Positions 1 to 9,809 are shown, numbered from the stretch's first letter. The stretch: DNA of 36,153 bases from Sutterella seckii (GCF_009183815.1 NZ_WEHX01000015.1:1-36153), one strand, 5' to 3'. Notes: a model not told the origin generated them from the sequence alone. Made by a program: numbers and translations.

Positions 1-165
1 GCCGAGCGCACCGAAACGGGCGCGATCGTCACCTCCGTGCGCACGATTCATGCGCCGGGCGGCCGGAGAGCCGTGCGGCTTGCCGCCGCCATTACGGCGC
101 TCCAGGGGCTCATTGCCCTCATCGACGGGGCCGATCCCATGCGGATGCCTTCGGAATACGATTAA
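1..165 (+). CDS. 3' end of an unrecognised protein (partial)
   Basis: An open frame enters from the left edge and stops at TAA 163-165, giving the last 54 residues of a protein. The visible part has an Arg-rich stretch (GGRRAVRLAAA) followed by a hydrophobic, probably helical segment (LQGLIALIDGADP) and ends SEYD. Codon use is GC-rich like the neighbours, which supports real coding. I do not recognise the family from this fragment. It runs in the same direction as the next gene with a 66-base gap, so co-transcription is possible. Confidence 0.6.
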   Translation, partial: AERTETGAIVTSVRTIHAPGGRRAVRLAAAITALQGLIALIDGADPMRMPSEYD

Positions 166-231
166 AGTCTTCTGATTCCCGCTCCCGGCCCATCTTCCCA
201 TCACCTCTTTGATTTCCTCACGGAACCCACC

Positions 232-1629
232 ATGTCGAGTTCGCTGGACATCCTGATCCTTCTCATCCTGATTCTCCTCAACGGCGTCTTCGCCATGAGC
301 GAAATTTCGCTCGTCACGAGCCGCCGCGCGCGCCTCGCGCGCATGGCCGAGGAAAAAGCGACGGGCGCCGCCCGCGCGCAGGAACTGAATGCCGACCCCA
401 CGCGGGCCTTGTCCACCATTCAGGTGGGCATCACCTCGATCGGCATTCTTTCGGGCATTGTGGGCGAATCCGCGCTCGCGCAGCCGATGGCCGCGCTCCT
501 GATTTCCTTCGGCATGAGTCCGGAGAGCGCGAAGGCGATCGGCGTGGTGATCGTGGTGGTGCTCATCACGTACTTCTCGATCGTGCTCGGCGAACTTGTT
601 CCGAAGCGCATCGGCCAGATGTCGCCCGAGCGGATTGCCTGCCGCATCGCGCCCCCGATTCATCTCCTCTCCGTCATTGCCGCTCCCTTCGTGAAGCTCC
701 TTTCCTTCTCGACCAAGTGGCTGCTCGAACGCTTCGGCGTGAAGGACACGGGCACCTCGCAGGTGACCGAGGAGGAAATTCACGCCATGATCGAGGAAGG
801 GAAGGAATCCGGCGTGATTGAAACGGCCGAGCGCGACATGGTGCGCAACGTCTTCAGGCTCGACGATCGTCAGGTGGCCTCCCTCATGACGCCGAGAGCC
901 GACATTAGCTGGATCGACATTGATGATCCGGTCGAGGAGAACGTGGAGAAAATCCGCTCCTCGCGCCGCTCGCGCCTTCCGGTCTGCGAGGGCGGGCTTG
1001 AAAACGTGAAGGGCGTCTGCTCGACCCGGACGCTTCTGCAGCAGATTCTTGAAAACGGGAAGCCCGACTTCAAGAGCAACCTCTCGCCCGTCAACTACGT
1101 GCCCGAATCCTTGACCGGCATGGAGCTTCTCGAGCACTTCCGAAAGACGGACGTGCCGCTCGCGCTCGTCGTCGACGAATACGGCGAAGTGATGGGTCTC
1201 GTCACGCCCCGGGACGTCCTCGAGGCCATTGCCGGCGAATTCAAGCCTGAACTCCCGGGCGACGGCTGGGCGAGCCGCCGCGAGGACGGCTCCTGGCTTC
1301 TCGACGGCATCATTCCGGTGCCGGAACTGAAGGACGTGCTGAATCTGAAGCGCGTTCCCGAAGAGGAGCAGGGCCGCTACAGCACGCTCGCGGGCATGAT
1401 GATGCTCCTTCTCGGCAGACTCCCGCGCGAGGGCGACACCGCCGAATGGGGCGGCTGGAAGCTCGAGATCGTCGATATGGACGGCCGGCGCGTCGACAAG
1501 GTGATCGCCTTCCCGGCGGGCGGCCGCCCGCGTCCGGGCGCTCCCCGTCCGGGCGTTCCCGCGGGGACGTCTGAAGTTGTCCCCAGTACAGTTCCGGAAG
1601 CGCCTCAAAAGGAAGAGAAGAAGGCCTGA
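232..1629 (+). CDS. HlyC/CorC family inner-membrane protein (CNNM + CBS pair)
   Basis: A 465-residue member of the haemolysin C/CorC family, proteins linked to divalent cation or polyamine export (E. coli PaeA/YtfL is a relative from memory). Domains in order: DUF21/CNNM membrane domain about 5-190, with hydrophobic segments near 5-25, 60-85, 100-122 and 140-160 and the family signature MSEISLVTSRRARL near 22-36; a CBS pair about 205-335 (LMTPRADISWIDI; VVDEYGEVMGLVTPRDVLE); and the CorC_HlyC transporter-associated domain about 345-430. The last 35 residues are Pro/Arg-rich and look disordered. The ATG lies 9 bases after a weak GGA. Substrate cannot be told from sequence. Confidence 0.9.
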   Translation: MSSSLDILILLILILLNGVFAMSEISLVTSRRARLARMAEEKATGAARAQELNADPTRALSTIQVGITSIGILSGIVGESALAQPMAALLISFGMSPESAKAIGVVIVVVLITYFSIVLGELVPKRIGQMSPERIACRIAPPIHLLSVIAAPFVKLLSFSTKWLLERFGVKDTGTSQVTEEEIHAMIEEGKESGVIETAERDMVRNVFRLDDRQVASLMTPRADISWIDIDDPVEENVEKIRSSRRSRLPVCEGGLENVKGVCSTRTLLQQILENGKPDFKSNLSPVNYVPESLTGMELLEHFRKTDVPLALVVDEYGEVMGLVTPRDVLEAIAGEFKPELPGDGWASRREDGSWLLDGIIPVPELKDVLNLKRVPEEEQGRYSTLAGMMMLLLGRLPREGDTAEWGGWKLEIVDMDGRRVDKVIAFPAGGRPRPGAPRPGVPAGTSEVVPSTVPEAPQKEEKKA

Positions 1630-1667
1630 AACGCCTGAACGAGAGGGAATTCAAGTTTTTTAAAGGC

Positions 1668-1720
1668 TGTGGATAACCCTGTGGAAGAAAAAGAGGGAGA
1701 CGGCTGGCGCCTGTGGATAA
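1668..1720. promoter_or_regulatory. Pair of perfect DnaA boxes in an intergenic region
   Basis: TGTGGATAA occurs at 1668-1676 and again at 1712-1720. Each is the exact reverse complement of the DnaA box consensus TTATCCACA, in the same orientation. A degenerate copy (TGTGGAAGA) starts at 1680. The 176-base intergenic region also holds an AT-rich run at 1646-1664 and a purine/A-rich run at 1778-1805. This resembles part of a replication origin or a DnaA-titrating or reactivating site. No dnaA or dnaN is in view, so the role is inference. Confidence 0.65.
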
Positions 1721-1805
1721 GTTGACAGCCTCTCCCGGGAAAAAGAGAGAAGAGGCGGGCGGATGAGATCGTTCGCTTTGAAAAAACCAAAAAAAGAGAA
1801 AAAGA

Positions 1806-3020
1806 ATGACGACGACAAAACGCATTGGCATTGCCGCCGGCGTCCTGGTGCTCCTCGCAGGGAGCGGCTTCGGCCTGGTGCATTGGGAAGGCCGCATGTG
1901 GGATGAGCGCGTGGCGCAGATTGCCGCCAATCCTCCGCAGGGCATCAGGGTGGCCTACGAGGAAACGGGCCGCACCTGGAGAACCCGCACCTTCCGGGTG
2001 CGCGCGGAAGCGGAAGGACTTCGCGCGGTCTGGGACGGGAGCGCGGAAATGGGCTGGGGCACGCGCACCGTGCTTACCCTCAGTCTGGATGAAGGCCTCG
2101 GCAGATCCATCCGGGATTCGGGCGTCTCGGGCTACCGCGATTCGATGGTGGTGGAAACGTCCGCTTCGGGCGCGATGAAGCCCGTTCTCTGGCGGCTCGA
2201 TGCGCTCGAATTTAAGGACGCCGCTTCGGGCGACGTCTGCACGACGGAACCCCTTCTCGTCACGGCGCACGAAGCCGACGGGAAGACTTCCGTCACGGGG
2301 TCGCTCGGCGGCTTCGTCTGCCGCTTCGGCGACGGCACATCGGCTTCCATCCGGGATCTGGTCTTAGGCTTCGCCGCGCAGGAGGACCGCCCCATTGCCG
2401 ATTTTTCGCTCTCGGGCGGAACGTTTGATGCCGGGGAACTGAAGGGCGACAGCTTCTCCGTCAAGCTCACTTCGCGCCGGATGGAAGGTGCGGACAAGAC
2501 CGCAGCACCCGCCGAAGTCCGCTGGGAGGAGCGCGCGGACGTTGAGGTGAGAAAGCCCCGCATTGAGGGCGAGGCCGCCGACCGCGTGGGATTCTCGGTG
2601 CGGCTCTCGGGCCTCACGGGCGCCTTTATTGAAGAGGTGACGGCGGCCTCCGAAGCTGCGGCGCTCGACCCGCTCGCCGGCTGGCGCGTGCTCGGTCTCT
2701 GGCGCGATGCGTTTCTCAAAAGCGAAATCGGCGTGACGCTCGACGACGCCTTTTATGAAGCGAAGGACAAAACCGCGCACCTTACGGGCACGCTTCGCTA
2801 TGAAGCGTCGCCTCAGACGGGCATTCCGAAGTACGGTCAGTTTGAACTCCGCATCCCCGAGGCGCTCGTTCAGCCCGCGACGATTGCCGACGGCGTGGCG
2901 AGCGGAGAGCTCAAGCTCGTGAACGGCGAATACACGACGAAGCTTGAAATCACTGCGGGCGGCATTTTCGCGAACGACCAGCCGCTCGCCGGCCCCGGGA
3001 TCTATCAGCTCCTGAGGTAG
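1806..3020 (+). CDS. DUF945-like envelope protein
   Basis: A 404-residue protein with one N-terminal hydrophobic segment (about 6-25, IGIAAGVLVLLAGSGFGLV) that would act as an uncleaved anchor or signal, placing the rest in the periplasm. The body is beta-rich with repeated short strands and ends with a motif like the DUF945/YdgA family C-terminus (LEITAGGIFANDQPL). Family YdgA proteins are usually somewhat longer (about 500 residues), so this is a short or divergent member. The ATG follows an AGAG-rich, A-rich leader. It ends just before a hairpin terminator. Function unknown; family call is moderate. Confidence 0.6.
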   Translation: MTTTKRIGIAAGVLVLLAGSGFGLVHWEGRMWDERVAQIAANPPQGIRVAYEETGRTWRTRTFRVRAEAEGLRAVWDGSAEMGWGTRTVLTLSLDEGLGRSIRDSGVSGYRDSMVVETSASGAMKPVLWRLDALEFKDAASGDVCTTEPLLVTAHEADGKTSVTGSLGGFVCRFGDGTSASIRDLVLGFAAQEDRPIADFSLSGGTFDAGELKGDSFSVKLTSRRMEGADKTAAPAEVRWEERADVEVRKPRIEGEAADRVGFSVRLSGLTGAFIEEVTAASEAAALDPLAGWRVLGLWRDAFLKSEIGVTLDDAFYEAKDKTAHLTGTLRYEASPQTGIPKYGQFELRIPEALVQPATIADGVASGELKLVNGEYTTKLEITAGGIFANDQPLAGPGIYQLLR

Positions 3021-3044
3021 TCCATTTCTGAAATGCCGCAGATG

Positions 3045-3089
3045 ATTGCCCGTTTCTCTCAGCGTGAGAGATTCGGGCAATTCTTTTTT
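3045..3089 (+). terminator. Rho-independent terminator after the DUF945-like gene
   Basis: ATTGCCCG (3045-3052) pairs with CGGGCAAT (3074-3081); an inner stem pairs 3055-3060 with 3066-3071 around a 5-base loop. The 3' side runs into TTCTTTTTT. It sits 24 bases after the stop codon. Confidence 0.85.
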
Positions 3090-3148
3090 GAAGCGCTGAT
3101 ATCCTTTCAGGGAGAAAGAATCCATTGGCCTTCATGGAGAAAGACATC

Positions 3149-4084
3149 ATGACGGAAAGCCGGACGCAATCTATTCTGGAGGAGCTCGCACGAGAGGCAG
3201 CGGCAAGGCTTCCTCATCCTGGCGCGCTCAAAATCCAGGTGAGCGGCCTCAAAATCATCCGCCGCGAGGAATCGAACCGCCTGATCGACTGCGTTTCCTC
3301 CACTTCTGTGGGGTTCATCGTTCAGGGACGAAAGGCTGCCCGCATGCTCGGCGCCAATCTTGCCTACGGCGCGGGTTCGGCCATCGTGACGAGCGTTGAG
3401 CTTCCGGATTCCTTCGAGGCGATCGGCGCCGCGCGGGAAAACCCATTTTTCGGGATCGTGCTCGATCTTGAGGAAGACGTGATGACGACGGTGCTCGCGC
3501 GCCTGAGGGACCGCCCCGTGCCCGAATGCATGTTCGGCTCCGGGGGCATTCAGGGTTCGAGAGCGGCAACCGTTTTCCCGGCAACGGAGCAGATGCTCGA
3601 TGCGCTCCTGAGGCTCCTCCGGCTCGCCGACGAAGGCGCAGGCGCGGCCTTCATGGCGCCGCTTGTGAAGGAAGAGCTTTATTTCCGTCTTCTCATGAGC
3701 CCGGCTGCAGGTGCCTTCCGGGCGCTCTTCAGTTCCGGGACGCCCGAGAGCCGGATCCGCGAGGCCGCTGCCTGGATGCGCGCCAACTACCGCAGGGACT
3801 TCGACGTCGCCGACACGGCTTCGCGCTTCGGGATGAGCGCGGCGACCTTCTACCGGTACTTCCGCGAAATTCTCGGCGCGAGCCCGCGGCAGTACGTGAA
3901 GACGCTGAGGCTCTATGAGGCCAAGCGCCTCATGATGGACGAAGGCATGGATGCGGCGGCGGCCGCCTTTGAAGTGGGCTACGAAAGCGCCGCCTATTTC
4001 TCGCGCGAATACAAGCGCGCCTTCGGACTTCCTCCCAGAGCGCACGTCGAAGCCTGCCGGGCTCAGGCCGCGGATGCGGCGTAG
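3149..4084 (+). CDS. AraC-family regulator with AraC_N (PF06719-type) sensor domain
   Basis: A 311-residue transcription factor. The N-terminal part (about 20-180) matches the AraC_N type sensor found in YqhC-like regulators; the C-terminal part (about 205-305) is a double helix-turn-helix AraC DNA-binding domain with typical motifs (FDVADTASRFGMSAATFYRYF; YEAKRLMM; EVGYESAAYFSREYKRAFG). The start at ATG 3149 is preferred because GGAG at 3136-3139 is correctly spaced; ATG 3134 and TTG 3125 are in frame upstream but lack a good ribosome site. It converges on the carboxymuconolactone-decarboxylase-like gene, a plausible target, as relatives often regulate neighbouring redox genes. The inducer is unknown. 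Confidence 0.9.
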   Translation: MTESRTQSILEELAREAAARLPHPGALKIQVSGLKIIRREESNRLIDCVSSTSVGFIVQGRKAARMLGANLAYGAGSAIVTSVELPDSFEAIGAARENPFFGIVLDLEEDVMTTVLARLRDRPVPECMFGSGGIQGSRAATVFPATEQMLDALLRLLRLADEGAGAAFMAPLVKEELYFRLLMSPAAGAFRALFSSGTPESRIREAAAWMRANYRRDFDVADTASRFGMSAATFYRYFREILGASPRQYVKTLRLYEAKRLMMDEGMDAAAAAFEVGYESAAYFSREYKRAFGLPPRAHVEACRAQAADAA

Positions 4085-4126
4085 GACTTGCCCGTTCCTC
4101 CCGGAACCCCAGGAAATCCAGAAGGA

Positions 4127-4164
4127 GCACGGGATCCCTTGCGTCAGGATCCCGTGCGGTTTTT
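4127..4164 (+). terminator. Rho-independent terminator after the AraC-family gene
   Basis: An 11-bp perfect stem, GCACGGGATCC (4127-4137) with GGATCCCGTGC (4147-4157), 9-base loop, then GG and TTTTT (4160-4164). The other strand has no T-run after the stem, so it mainly serves the + strand gene. Confidence 0.9.
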
Positions 4165-4170
4165 GGCGGC

Positions 4171-4953
4171 TTAATCCTTCAGAACGTCGTTGACGACGGC
4201 AAGCGCGTTGAGCGTTCTCGGGAAGCCGAGGAAGGGAAGACCCACCTCGAGCGCATCAACCAGATTCTGCTTGACGGCGCCGACGGCGACGTTGCCGTTT
4301 ACATGGGCGCGCACCTGCGCTTCGCAGCCGCCGAGCGCGACGATGGCCGAGAAGGTGATGAGCTCGCGCTCGCGAAGGTCAAGCGCCTTGCGCGTGTAGT
4401 AGTCGCCGAAGCACCAGCCGGTGAGGTCTCTCACGAGGAGCGCCTTCTGGCTTTCGGGCGCGGATTCATGCATGCGGCGGATGGCGTCGCCGAAGATGCC
4501 GCTCTGGACTTGGAAGCCTTCCGCAAAGCGCGTTTCGTCGGTGACGGTGCCTTCGCTCGGGATGGGGAGCTTCACGCCGCTCTCGGAGAGCGCCTTGTTG
4601 GCGGACCTGAGAACGGACGAAACGCGTGCGAAGCCGACGTAGGGCGTCGTCTGGTAAAAGGCTTCCTTTACTTCGGCGGGCGTAAGGCCGTCCCTCAGCG
4701 CGGCCTTGACGGCCGATTCGACATGTTCGGGGAGGCCGATCGCTGAGAGCGTGGCGAGCATCACCAGGTGGCGGGATTTGAGGGGGAGCGAAGCGCCGCG
4801 TTCAGAGAGCTTCGTCATGCGCGCGAGGACGGCGTCGGCATCGGGGTCCGGAGATGGATTCGTTTCGGCTCTTGCCGGAGCGCCGGCGGCAAATGCGCCG
4901 GCCGCAGCGGCGGCGCTCGAGAGAACCTTGCGGCGGGAAAGAATGGAATGCAT
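4171..4953 (-). CDS. Exported carboxymuconolactone-decarboxylase-like protein (Tat signal)
   Basis: A 260-residue protein starting at ATG 4953, chosen because GGAG lies 9 bases upstream on the minus strand; the in-frame ATG at 5010 has no such site. The N-terminus has a twin-arginine motif (SRRKVL, residues 6-11), a hydrophobic Ala-rich segment and an ARA cleavage site near 29, so Tat export is likely. Two CMD/AhpD-fold repeats follow, about 45-120 (SRHLVMLATLSAIGLPEHV) and 175-255 (LRERELITFSAIVALGG). I see no AhpD-type CxxC site, so peroxidase activity is not indicated; the reaction is unknown. It is divergent from the cyclophilin-like gene, 264 bases away, and convergent with the AraC-type regulator. 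Confidence 0.85.
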   Translation of the reverse strand: MHSILSRRKVLSSAAAAAGAFAAGAPARAETNPSPDPDADAVLARMTKLSERGASLPLKSRHLVMLATLSAIGLPEHVESAVKAALRDGLTPAEVKEAFYQTTPYVGFARVSSVLRSANKALSESGVKLPIPSEGTVTDETRFAEGFQVQSGIFGDAIRRMHESAPESQKALLVRDLTGWCFGDYYTRKALDLRERELITFSAIVALGGCEAQVRAHVNGNVAVGAVKQNLVDALEVGLPFLGFPRTLNALAVVNDVLKD

Positions 4954-5217
4954 GGTGCGGGACTCCGAAAAGAAGACAAAGAAGCCGCAGAGCTCTGATC
5001 GGGAAGGCATTCCCGGAGGCGCCGGCTTTCCATTGAAGTTTCGCCGCTCGAGGTCTTTCCCCGATATCGAGGTTCTTCCAAATTCTTGCCCAAATGAATC
5101 GATCTCGCAGCGCGGAAATGCTTCTCCTCTCTTCGCGCGCGAGAATGAATTCCGGAAAGAAGCACGCGGGAATCGGTCTGAAGCCGATGAATCCGCTATT
5201 AGAGGAGGAATCCATCC

Positions 5218-5646
5218 ATGAAGATGAAGAGAATGGTCGCTGCCGCAGCGGCTGCCGGCATTGCCGCGGTTTCGGGCGCCGCAGGAGCCGAAACCATTTC
5301 AATGACGATCGGCGCCAAAACCTTTGATGTGGAGATGAACGGCACGGAGGCGGCCGCCAACCTCGTGAAGCGTCTGCCGCTCTCGCAGCCCTTTGAGAAT
5401 TTCGGGAAGCTCGAGCGCATCACCTATCTGAAGCCGGCGCTTGATACGGGGAAGGACGCCCTTACGGCGTCGCCGAAGCGCGGCGACCTTGCCTACTACA
5501 TCCCGTGGGGGAATCTCTGCGTCTTCCTCATCGGCGGCAACGCCCCGAGCGACGATCTGGTGATCCTCGGCCATATGGAGGAAGAGGCGCTCGTTGCGCT
5601 TGAAAAGAGCGGAACGAGCCGCGTGGAGCTTCGTCAGAAGAAATAA
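5218..5646 (+). CDS. Secreted cyclophilin-like fold protein
   Basis: A 142-residue protein with a signal peptide (basic MKMKR, hydrophobic Ala-rich stretch, AGA-E cleavage near residue 24). The mature part (TISMTIGAKTFDVEMNGTEAAANLVKRLPL, continuing to a GDLAYY and a LVILGHM strand) has the pattern of the small cyclophilin-like domain family (PF18050 type). These are not shown to be active prolyl isomerases. A strong AGGAGG ribosome site precedes the ATG; an in-frame ATG 6 bases downstream is an alternative. Its position next to the exported CMD-like protein and AraC regulator suggests one envelope-stress or redox unit, by inference. Confidence 0.75.
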   Translation: MKMKRMVAAAAAAGIAAVSGAAGAETISMTIGAKTFDVEMNGTEAAANLVKRLPLSQPFENFGKLERITYLKPALDTGKDALTASPKRGDLAYYIPWGNLCVFLIGGNAPSDDLVILGHMEEEALVALEKSGTSRVELRQKK

Positions 5647-5674
5647 CCGGATCGGCAGAGCCGGATGAATAAAG

Positions 5675-5713
5675 AAAAGTCCCGGAACTTCTCGAAAGCT
5701 TCGGGACTTTTTT
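5675..5713. terminator. Bidirectional terminator between the cyclophilin-like gene and pyrF
   Basis: AAAAGTCCCG (5675-5684) pairs with CGGGACTTTT (5702-5711) and is followed by TT. On the minus strand the stem is followed by a TTTTCTTTATT tract. It therefore suits both the + strand cyclophilin-like gene and the converging pyrF. Confidence 0.85.
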
Positions 5714-5754
5714 CTAGGGGCCGGCTATGGTTGAGCCGGCTTCAAGCGCATCGA

Positions 5755-6573
5755 TCAGGCGCCGCGGGCCGCATTGATGGCGTCGCGGGTGGCTTCGGCC
5801 GCCTTTCTCGCGGCGTCCTGCCAGTCGGCGCCCTTGCTTGCGTAGAGAATGGCGCGGCCGGAATTAATGACCATGCCGGCTCCGCGGGTATCCATGCCGG
5901 CCGTGACGGCGGCCTGAATGTCGCCGCCCTGGGCGCCGACGCCCGGAACAAGGAGCGGAATATCGGGTGCAACGCGGCGTACGGCTGCAAGCTCATCGGG
6001 GTAGGTGGCGCCGACGACGAGGCCGAGTTCGCCCGTGCGGTTCCACTTTTCCGCCGTGAGGCGCGCAACGCGCTCGAAAAGGCGTTCGCCGCCGACGTCG
6101 AGCATCTGCAGTTCGTCGCCGCTCTTGTTCGACGTGCGGCAGAGGAGGAAGATGCCCTTATCTTCATATTTGAGGTACGGCGTGATCGTGTCCTCGCCCA
6201 TGTAGGGCGAGAGCGTCACGCAGTCGGCCTTGAAGCGCTCGAAGGCTTCGCGGGCATAGTGCTCGCAGGTCGAGCCGATGTCGCCGCGCTTTGCGTCGAG
6301 AATCACCGGGATGCCGGGATGGTTGGCATGGATGTACTCGATGATGCGCTTCAGGGCATCCTCGGCGCCTTCGGAGGCAAAGTAGGCGATCTGAGGCTTG
6401 AAGGCGCAGACGAGGTCGGCGGTGGCGTCGACGATGCCGCAGCAGAAGTCGTAGATGGCGTTGGGAGAGTCAGCGAGCTCTTCGGGGAAGCGGCTCCTGT
6501 TGGGATCGAGCCCCACGCAGAGAAGCGTATTCTGATTGCGCCAGCGCGCCTCAAGCATTTCAGTGAATTTCAT
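5755..6573 (-). CDS. pyrF: Orotidine 5'-phosphate decarboxylase
   Basis: A 272-residue enzyme converting OMP to UMP, the last step of de novo pyrimidine synthesis, in the cytosol. The length and sequence fit the longer type 2 PyrF group. Visible motifs: LCVGLDPNRSRFP near 18-30, the catalytic DAKRGDIGST, and the phosphate-loop VPGVGAQGGD near the C-terminus. ATG 6573 is the only convincing start. It is a single-gene unit: a bidirectional terminator lies downstream and a candidate promoter upstream. Confidence 0.96.
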   Translation of the reverse strand: MKFTEMLEARWRNQNTLLCVGLDPNRSRFPEELADSPNAIYDFCCGIVDATADLVCAFKPQIAYFASEGAEDALKRIIEYIHANHPGIPVILDAKRGDIGSTCEHYAREAFERFKADCVTLSPYMGEDTITPYLKYEDKGIFLLCRTSNKSGDELQMLDVGGERLFERVARLTAEKWNRTGELGLVVGATYPDELAAVRRVAPDIPLLVPGVGAQGGDIQAAVTAGMDTRGAGMVINSGRAILYASKGADWQDAARKAAEATRDAINAARGA

Positions 6574-6901
6574 GCAAATTGCCTTTTACTCTCTCAGGAC
6601 GCTCCGGACGGAAAAAGCGGAGCCCCATATGTTCAGGCGGGTATTTTCGAGGCAGATGCTCCTTTGGTCAAGGCTCGATATCCTTTAGAGTCTTTAAGGC
6701 CTTGAGGCGCTCCCGGGCGCGGAAAGACTCATGACGGTAAGGCTGATGTTCCTCAAGAGTCAATTGTCCGCAAAAGTATCCGCAGCCTTCGAAGGAGGCG
6801 CGCCCGCGCTAGGATGACTGAAGGATGCGAAAAGGGAAGCGAGCCCTGGGGACCCGTTCCTTTTTCTTCATTCCTGAGTTTCTAAAAGAAAAGGAGACAT
6901 T
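6574..6901. other. Intergenic region between pyrF and the thioredoxin-fold gene
   Basis: This 328-base divergent gap contains the candidate pyrF promoter and, at its right end, the AAAGGAGA ribosome site of the thioredoxin-fold gene (6889-6896). I found no convincing ORF, RNA gene or terminator in it, and no good -35/-10 pair for the + strand gene. Confidence 0.5.
6643..6671 (-). promoter_or_regulatory. Candidate promoter for pyrF
   Basis: On the minus strand TTGACC (6671-6666) is followed, after 17 bases, by GAAAAT (6648-6643). The -35 matches consensus at 5 of 6 and the -10 at 4 of 6. It would give a leader of roughly 60 bases before pyrF. Confidence 0.35.
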
Positions 6902-7507
6902 ATGAAGGCTCTTACCCGTCGATCCCTGATGCTCGCTGCCGGCATGCTCGCCTGCGCCGCCATTCCGACTGCCCGCGCGGCAAAGAAGCGTGAATGGCCG
7001 GCGCTGCCGGAAGTTCCTGCGGATCTCAATGCCGAACGCCTTTTCGTGGAGCTCGCTGAAAACGGCGAAGGCGTCCGCTTCGAAAGCCGCAAGGGGGCGC
7101 CCGTCGTCAACATGGTCTTTGATCCGCAGTGCCAGTGGTGCGTGTGGGAGTTTGAACAGTTCCGTCCCTTCATGGACCGCGTCACCTTCGTCTGGCACCC
7201 CGTCGCCGTCCTCAACCCCTGGAGCGAACTCCAGGGCGCCGCAATTCTTGCCGCAAAGGACCCGAAGGCGACCTTCATGGAGCACGAGAAGCATTTCCGC
7301 GACGAGGCGTTCAAGGGCCTCGACGTGAGAAAGATGACGCTCCCCTTCGAAAAGCGCGAGAAGGTCTGGGACAACTCCAAGATCTTCCGCCGTGCGGGCG
7401 GCAATTCCGTGCCCTTCGGCGTGCTGAAGACGACGGACGGCCGCTACGTGCCGATCCCGCAGGTCACGACGGCGGACTTCGCCCGCCTCTCAGGCCTGAA
7501 GGCCTGA
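6902..7507 (+). CDS. Exported DsbC/DsbG-like thioredoxin-fold protein, CQWC site
   Basis: A 201-residue protein with a signal peptide of Tat-like form (LTRRSLMLAAGM, residues 4-15; cleavage near ARA 26). The thioredoxin-like part has the redox site DPQCQWC (Cys77 and Cys80), a DsbC/DsbG-style WHPVAVLNPWSE segment and a probable cis-Pro loop in NSVPFGVLKT. It lacks the N-terminal dimerisation domain of classical DsbC/DsbG (about 230-240 residues), so it may be monomeric. Probable role: disulfide isomerase, reductase or oxidase in the periplasm. A strong AAGGAGA ribosome site precedes ATG 6902. The DsbD-family protein of this window is a possible electron donor. Confidence 0.8.
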   Translation: MKALTRRSLMLAAGMLACAAIPTARAAKKREWPALPEVPADLNAERLFVELAENGEGVRFESRKGAPVVNMVFDPQCQWCVWEFEQFRPFMDRVTFVWHPVAVLNPWSELQGAAILAAKDPKATFMEHEKHFRDEAFKGLDVRKMTLPFEKREKVWDNSKIFRRAGGNSVPFGVLKTTDGRYVPIPQVTTADFARLSGLKA

Positions 7508-7516
7508 AGGCCTGAT
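7493..7516 (+). repeat. Three tandem 8-bp repeats across a stop codon
   Basis: GGCCTGAA, GGCCTGAA and GGCCTGAT lie head to tail at 7493-7516. The stop codon TGA (7505-7507) of the thioredoxin-fold gene lies within the second copy, so gain or loss of a unit would alter the C-terminus. Confidence 0.8.
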
Positions 7517-7548
7517 GAGTCCCGCGTCCTGACGGAAATTTTTCCCTA

Positions 7549-7588
7549 AAAAGAAAACCCGCGGCATCACTGCTGCGGGTTTTCTTTT
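7549..7588. terminator. Bidirectional terminator between the thioredoxin-fold gene and groEL
   Basis: AAAAGAAAACCCGC (7549-7562) pairs perfectly with GCGGGTTTTCTTTT (7575-7588); four more inner pairs close a TCAC loop. The arms supply a T-rich tail on each strand, so it can stop both the + strand gene and groEL. Confidence 0.9.
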
Positions 7589-7663
7589 GGGGTTAGAGCG
7601 GCGGCCGTCCTGCGGTCCGCCGCTTTAAGCCTCGCATGAGGATTCAGGAACTGAGATCCTGAA

Positions 7664-9645
<1,982 letters not shown>

Positions 9646-9781
9646 CTTGGAAATCTCCATTTAATGAATCTTGCCGGTCGTCTGCGGGGCAGCTTTAAAC
9701 CCTCTGGCAACCGGCCGAAATGAAAAATTGCATTGCTGAGAAGCGAACGCCGCTCTAGGGGTTCGCTACCATTTACTCCCC

Positions 9782-9809
9782 ATATGGGGACGGTCCCCGG
9801 GATTTCAAG
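9782..9809 (-). promoter_or_regulatory. Sigma-32 heat-shock promoter of groESL
   Basis: On the minus strand CTTGAAA (9809-9803) is followed by a 13-base spacer and CCCCATAT (9789-9782). This agrees with the sigma-32 (RpoH) consensus CTTGAAA-N13/15-CCCCATNT at essentially every fixed position. No CIRCE inverted repeat for HrcA is visible between it and groES. Confidence 0.92.
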
